DNA from: Paradesertivirga sp966210515
GTDB lineage: Bacteria > Bacteroidota > Bacteroidia > Sphingobacteriales > Sphingobacteriaceae
Direction: 5' to 3'
Length of the DNA stretch: 64,000 nucleotides
Assembly: GCA_966210515.1 (NCBI GenBank)
Contig: CBIHLM010000008.1
Span: 1 to 64,000 of the forward strand
Numbering within the stretch: the stretch's first letter is position 1; each line of letters starts with the position of its first letter. The translations under genes and the position numbers were made by a program. Below are positions 59,942-64,000 of the stretch, in pieces. The notes below the pieces were generated by a model. It searched no databases. It saw nothing but the letters and a program-made list of their open reading frames with translations, and was not told the origin of the DNA.

Positions 59942-61759
59942 CTATTCCTCCCGTTCAATCATAATTGCCTGGCCGCCTTTCGTTTTCAAATCAATCATTA
60001 ACTTATAGCCTCTTTTTAACCGGGAAACGCGTTTAACAATTTGGCCACTACTTCCATCTTCGTAAAATGTTGCCTTATAGCTCTTTCCCTTATCCAGAAA
60101 ATCAAGTTTTAAATCCGTTTTCCAAGCATTTAGCCCTGCTGCGTTACCAATAAACCAGGTTGTACCTTTTCTTCTGGCCACGCTTATATTTTCTCCTATT
60201 TCCCCGGCTAAGTATCGTGTCTCATCCCAAACCGTTGGAACATACTTAAAGAATTCTATTTCGTCAAAGTTGGTGTAGTCCTTTGGCCTACCATACCAGA
60301 AAATAGCCTGAAGCGGACTAAAATAAACGACCGTAAGTGCTAATTGCTGAGCTTTACTTACCTTGATGTTTTTACTGTAGCTGTTGGCTGGATTAGGAAA
60401 ACAAAATGTAAAATCGGCAGCGCCTGCAAGAAAACGTGTGTATGGTAAGGTGGTGGTATGAAATGCATCGGGGCTATTTTCGTCCCCTCTAATACCTTCC
60501 TGAGTCAACAAATAAGGATAAGCCCGGCTTAATCCTGTAGGCTTGTAATTATCATGAATATTCAAAAGAAAACCGTTGTCGTTTACCTTTTTTATTGCGT
60601 TATCCAGCCAGGTTAATCCCTTTTGAGAAAAACCGTCAACAAATCCAAACTTCAGGCCGGCAACTCCCCACTGCTTATATACCGGCAGTGCTTTATCCAG
60701 ATAAAGGCGAAGGCCCACATAATCAAGATAAAGAATCAATTTAATATCGTTCTGCCTGGCGTATTCCAAAACTTTAGGCATGTCAATAGCTGGAATGGGA
60801 ACTGTAGGATCCGAGCTTACCGCCCGGTCTGGCCCATACCAACTGCCATCAAACATGATATATTTAAAATTCATCTTCTTTGCAAGATCTATACAATCTA
60901 AGCCACTTTGCGTATTTAATTGCGCACGAATAAGCTTACCGGGAACGATCTTACTGAGATCTGTATTAGGAGAGGGTGGAGTCAGCTTCAAAAACAGTTC
61001 GCTAAATTGATGAAGTCCGATGGCCGTCTTCGAAATACTCACCGTTCGCCAGGGTGTTTCAAATCCTGTATCAAACGTCACTTCTTTGTCACGCACGAAC
61101 GCTACTGAAAGAGAATTACTGCCTGAACCTTTTGCTAGCTCTGCTTTAGTATAATTCCGGTTATCAGCTTCGCCTATACTCAGGTAGAAGTTGGGACTTT
61201 TGAGTGTCGCCGGAAAATCGCAGGTTTTGTTTAAGGTATCGACTTTCGTTGGCGTAAACACCGATTCATGATGATATTGATAGATAAGAGCAGGATCACT
61301 GATTGTAAAAGCAGTGTTTTCTTTGTTGATCGTAGCTTTTTCCAGCCCGTTTTGCGTCGGAAAAACATACTTAAAAGCCACGCTTCCGTTAAATACCCGA
61401 ACCTTCAGGTTGTAAGTATATGGCCCAGATTCACACCCTAGAATAAGCTCATTATAGGTGTTGTCAATAATGGAATTCTCCCCGATGGGCCAGGATATCC
61501 TTTCAGAATGGAAGTTCTTATCTGCCGACTTCACATTTACGTTCGTTCCGCTATTGTACCCATTTACTTCAAGCCCCAGAAGGGAAGGACTGATAATTTC
61601 TTTGCGGTTAAAACTTATACTATAGCTAAGCTCTCCATCTTTAGTAAAGATGTGCATATACGTTTTACCATCAGGTGAGCGAACCTGTTGCTCCTGCGAC
61701 AGAACCCTCTGCCTCAAATTGAGCAGAAGGAATATCATAACCAGAAACTTTATTTTCAT
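59942..61759 (-). CDS. GH97 glycoside hydrolase, Gly-variant (inverting-like) 2
   Basis: 605 residues, the shortest of the four. A signal segment (FLVMIFLLLNLRQRVLS) leads to the GH97 sandwich (SPDGKTYMHIFTKDGEL), and the barrel has KYIMFDGSWYGPD, GVAGLKFGFVDG (Gly where retaining enzymes have Asp), LLNIHDNYKPTGLSRAYP and LLTQEGIRGDE. The Glu of QEGIRG and later Glu residues are the likely general-base set, as in inverting members. C-terminal beta domain ends in GGQAIMIERE. It resembles the next gene upstream throughout (GIRGxE, TTLPYTRFLAGAADFT / TVLPFTRYLAGAADYT), so the two look like a duplicated pair. Confidence 0.9.
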   Translation of the reverse strand: MKIKFLVMIFLLLNLRQRVLSQEQQVRSPDGKTYMHIFTKDGELSYSISFNRKEIISPSLLGLEVNGYNSGTNVNVKSADKNFHSERISWPIGENSIIDNTYNELILGCESGPYTYNLKVRVFNGSVAFKYVFPTQNGLEKATINKENTAFTISDPALIYQYHHESVFTPTKVDTLNKTCDFPATLKSPNFYLSIGEADNRNYTKAELAKGSGSNSLSVAFVRDKEVTFDTGFETPWRTVSISKTAIGLHQFSELFLKLTPPSPNTDLSKIVPGKLIRAQLNTQSGLDCIDLAKKMNFKYIMFDGSWYGPDRAVSSDPTVPIPAIDMPKVLEYARQNDIKLILYLDYVGLRLYLDKALPVYKQWGVAGLKFGFVDGFSQKGLTWLDNAIKKVNDNGFLLNIHDNYKPTGLSRAYPYLLTQEGIRGDENSPDAFHTTTLPYTRFLAGAADFTFCFPNPANSYSKNIKVSKAQQLALTVVYFSPLQAIFWYGRPKDYTNFDEIEFFKYVPTVWDETRYLAGEIGENISVARRKGTTWFIGNAAGLNAWKTDLKLDFLDKGKSYKATFYEDGSSGQIVKRVSRLKRGYKLMIDLKTKGGQAIMIEREE

Positions 61760-61823
61760 ATGTTTAAGTGTGTTGTTGTTTTATATGTACGGTTCTTAAT
61801 AATATTTGAAGTTCAAAGCCTCT

Positions 61824-63722
61824 CTACAGGGGCTTTATCCAGATTGCCTGCCCACCTGAAGCCTCAAGATTAGCCTCCAACACCGTAGATGAATTTACCT
61901 GTATCCGTTTTATCCCAACTTTGGTCCTGGTCGGTGCTGTCTTATCATCATAATATATAGTTGCCAGATATTTCTTACCCGCAGGTAAAAAACTTAATCT
62001 AACCTTCAAAGTTCTGGACTCGGTATTTGTTAAAGAGCCCAAAAACCATTCATTTCCTTTTCTTCGGGCGGTGGTAATAAATTGTCCCGGTTCTCCTTGC
62101 AGTACCTTTGTTTCGTCCCAGCTTGCTGGTATTCTATCCCAAAACTCCAGTTCAGGTTCATTATTGGAAAACTCCGGCTTATCATACCAGAATAGGGTTT
62201 GAATTGGGCTGTAATAAACAGCAGCCATCGCCAGTTGGTGAGCATGTGTTGTTTTAATCCGACTATTGTAATAGCAAATAGTGTAATCAGCCGCACCTGC
62301 AAGATAGCGCGTAAAAGGAAGAACCGTATTATGCGTAGCATCGGGCATCTCTTCATTTCCACGGATACCCTCGGCAGTCATGAGGTTTGGCCAGGTACGC
62401 TGCTCGCCGGTTGGCCTCCAGTCGTCGTGAACATTCACCATGATCTTTGCATCTGCAGCTTGTTGGATTGCTTTTTCGATCCAGGTGGTCCAACGATGTG
62501 ACCCTGACTGTACAAAGCCAAATTTTACGCCTTTAACACCCCAACTGTTATAAACCTTAAAAAGCGAATCTGACTGAGCAAGCAAGCCCTGCTGATTTAC
62601 ATATAACCATACACCAATGCCCTTTTCTTTTGCATATTGAATAATAGCAGGTAAATCAAAGTTCTGTATAGCCACTTTTGTTGCATCGCTATCAAAGGAA
62701 TAATGATGGCCATACCAGCAACAATCGAACAGGATATACTGGAGATTGTGCTGTACTGCAAAATCGATGTTGGCCTTAGCGTCTGAAGTAGTTAATTTAG
62801 CTACCCGCATTATTTTACCCGGCTTTATCCAACTTGGGTCGGCAATCTTGCAAGCTTCATTTAAGCTGAGTATGAGGTGGTTGTTTTCAATCAGGCCGCC
62901 TGCACTTTCGGCTACCATAATAACCCTCCATGGCGTAGCAAAAGGAGATATTAAATCGGCAGGTGCATACATAGATGTAAGCACAGTATTAGGCTTTGAC
63001 ACACTTAGTTTAAATTTCGTGCGGGCATAATCGACCATTTGTGCCTCTGCAAGGCAGGCATAAAGCCCGTTTGACAATTTGAGCGTAAGTGGCCGCTCGC
63101 TTTCGTCCTGCCAGTCTTTTAATGGCAGCAGCTTGTATGGAGCTTGCCCCCAGGACGCATGCCAGGCTTTAGTGCCTTCAGGGAGAGAAAATTCGGTATT
63201 CTCTGACATAATCCGGTAATAAGTTCCTTTGGGATTTTCGGGAAAGAAGTAGCGAATCCCGACTCCCTCATTGTAAGCCCTGATCTCGATATTAACCAGA
63301 TAGATAGGATTATCATCCTTTACGGTTTCTACCGTCAGCGAATTATAATGATCGCGAATCTGTGCCCGCTCCCCTACTACGGGCTTCCAGGTTGTATCCT
63401 TCGAGGCACTGGTAAGCTTTTTTACAGACAAATTTTCAAACCATTTCTCATGCTTATCGACCGGAAGGGCCATTGCCCGCTCAGACAGATTGTTATCGAG
63501 CTGCAGATCAAGTTCCGACTCGTTTATCACCGACTTATGGTTATAGCTTACCTGGTAATACATTTTTCGTTTACCAGCGCCAAACACTTTCTGATAAAAT
63601 TTAACTACAAGCTTTTTATCAGGAGATTGCAGGGCTGTCTCAGTCCCTTTTACGATATCCTGCGACATAGCTGGCAGCGATAGACAAAGTAGTAGGTTGA
63701 GTAATATTTTACAAGCTTTCAT
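61824..63722 (-). CDS. GH97 glycoside hydrolase, Gly-variant (inverting-like) 3
   Basis: 632 residues from the ATG at 63722, which gives a clean signal peptide (MKACKILLNLLLCLSLPAMSQ); the open frame begins 26 codons earlier without one. The GH97 sandwich (SPDKKLVVKFYQKVFGAG) is followed by the barrel with YILFDCCWYGHH, GVKGVKFGFVQSG, IMVNVHDDWRPTGEQRTWP and LMTAEGIRGNEEMPD. Gly replaces the retaining nucleophile. It closes with ASGGQAIWIKPL. It is close to the preceding entry, which suggests recent duplication with possible split of substrate range. It starts 16 bp after the stop of the partial GH43 gene at the window edge. Confidence 0.91.
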   Translation of the reverse strand: MKACKILLNLLLCLSLPAMSQDIVKGTETALQSPDKKLVVKFYQKVFGAGKRKMYYQVSYNHKSVINESELDLQLDNNLSERAMALPVDKHEKWFENLSVKKLTSASKDTTWKPVVGERAQIRDHYNSLTVETVKDDNPIYLVNIEIRAYNEGVGIRYFFPENPKGTYYRIMSENTEFSLPEGTKAWHASWGQAPYKLLPLKDWQDESERPLTLKLSNGLYACLAEAQMVDYARTKFKLSVSKPNTVLTSMYAPADLISPFATPWRVIMVAESAGGLIENNHLILSLNEACKIADPSWIKPGKIMRVAKLTTSDAKANIDFAVQHNLQYILFDCCWYGHHYSFDSDATKVAIQNFDLPAIIQYAKEKGIGVWLYVNQQGLLAQSDSLFKVYNSWGVKGVKFGFVQSGSHRWTTWIEKAIQQAADAKIMVNVHDDWRPTGEQRTWPNLMTAEGIRGNEEMPDATHNTVLPFTRYLAGAADYTICYYNSRIKTTHAHQLAMAAVYYSPIQTLFWYDKPEFSNNEPELEFWDRIPASWDETKVLQGEPGQFITTARRKGNEWFLGSLTNTESRTLKVRLSFLPAGKKYLATIYYDDKTAPTRTKVGIKRIQVNSSTVLEANLEASGGQAIWIKPL

Positions 63723-63738
63723 CCAAATTGAGGTGTTT

Positions 63739-64000
63739 CTATTTTTTTGCTTCGGAATACTTCCCATCACCTTTGTTAGTTTCAGAATATTTCCATTCAC
63801 CGGTTTTCACATTCAGCATCCAGGGACGTGGCTTCGGTAACCAAAGATTACCATTACCAATCTCCAGTGGCATCCATATATAGCGGGAATCCCACTGGGT
63901 CTTTGGCTTCCATTGATCTCCCATAAATATTACCGTAGTCCCTTTTGTTCCTGTAACTTTAATCATCATAGTGGACTGGGATTTGTAAGTATCCGTTTCA
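63739..64000 (-). CDS. 3' end of a probable GH43 (galactanase-type) gene, cut by window edge
   Basis: The frame is open to the edge, and the last ~87 residues are visible: TDTYKSQSTMMIKVTGTKGT, then FMGDQWKPKTQWDSRYIWMP and a tail WKYSETNKGDGKYSEAKK. A MGDxWxPxxxxDSRYxWLP-like segment followed by WLPKPRPWML is what I know from the end of GH43 enzymes related to exo-beta-1,3-galactanase (subfamily 24 and relatives). The catalytic part is outside the window, so the family call rests on this tail alone. Confidence 0.6.
   Translation of the reverse strand, partial: ETDTYKSQSTMMIKVTGTKGTTVIFMGDQWKPKTQWDSRYIWMPLEIGNGNLWLPKPRPWMLNVKTGEWKYSETNKGDGKYSEAKK

Noticed and set aside
1..64000. Insertion sequences, prophage, CRISPR arrays, tRNA or rRNA genes
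   Set aside because: I looked for regularly spaced repeats, transposase motifs, integrases and tRNA-like cloverleafs and saw none. The only clear long repeat is the 245-bp duplication near 10.1-10.6 kb.

Overview
The window looks like chromosome of a Bacteroidota bacterium, most likely Sphingobacteriaceae (Pedobacter-like). The reasons are two SusC/SusD pairs, two hybrid two-component systems (HTCS), many lipoproteins, no clear Shine-Dalgarno sequences, and promoters of the Bacteroidota TTTG / TAnnTTTG type. I saw no tRNA, rRNA, insertion sequence or CRISPR array.

Left part (1-31 kb): an HTCS regulator and an ECF sigma factor on the minus strand. Then come a lipoprotein ending in an ice-binding (DUF3494) domain and an OmpA-type outer-membrane protein on the plus strand. 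These converge on an 8.7-kb minus-strand gene for a cyclic beta-1,2-glucan synthase-like giant. The junction holds a ~245-bp tandem duplication of a terminator plus the last ~50 codons of the giant. Next are three overlapping or abutting small unknown genes, a lone receiver-domain protein, a thioredoxin-like lipoprotein followed by a LytS/LytTR two-component pair, and a second HTCS.

Right part (30-64 kb): a polysaccharide utilisation locus, all on the minus strand. A nine-gene operon (47.6 to 31.7 kb) has two parallel modules: SusC-SusD-FAS1/CBM-DUF5007, then SusC-SusD-FAS1-DUF5008-(phosphodiesterase-like + LamG). Upstream lie two intact LacI regulators; downstream lies a third LacI-like protein without its DNA-binding domain. 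Further right are glycoside hydrolases: GH43+CBM32, GH29 alpha-L-fucosidase, GH97 (retaining type), a RhaM-like sugar mutarotase, three more GH97, and the 3' end of a probable GH43 cut by the window edge.

The PUL appears to bind and import oligosaccharides through the SusCD pairs, trim them with exo-acting periplasmic enzymes, and feed fucose or a similar deoxysugar to the mutarotase. A plant arabinogalactan-like or other fucosylated, galactose/arabinose-bearing glycan would fit, but this is inference. The best regulatory discovery is an 18-bp palindrome (TGCTTAATCGATTTAGCA) that sits between the -33 and -7 boxes of the lacI promoter, recurs twice upstream of the SusC operon and, in a weaker form, upstream of the mutarotase-GH97-GH29-GH43 operon.
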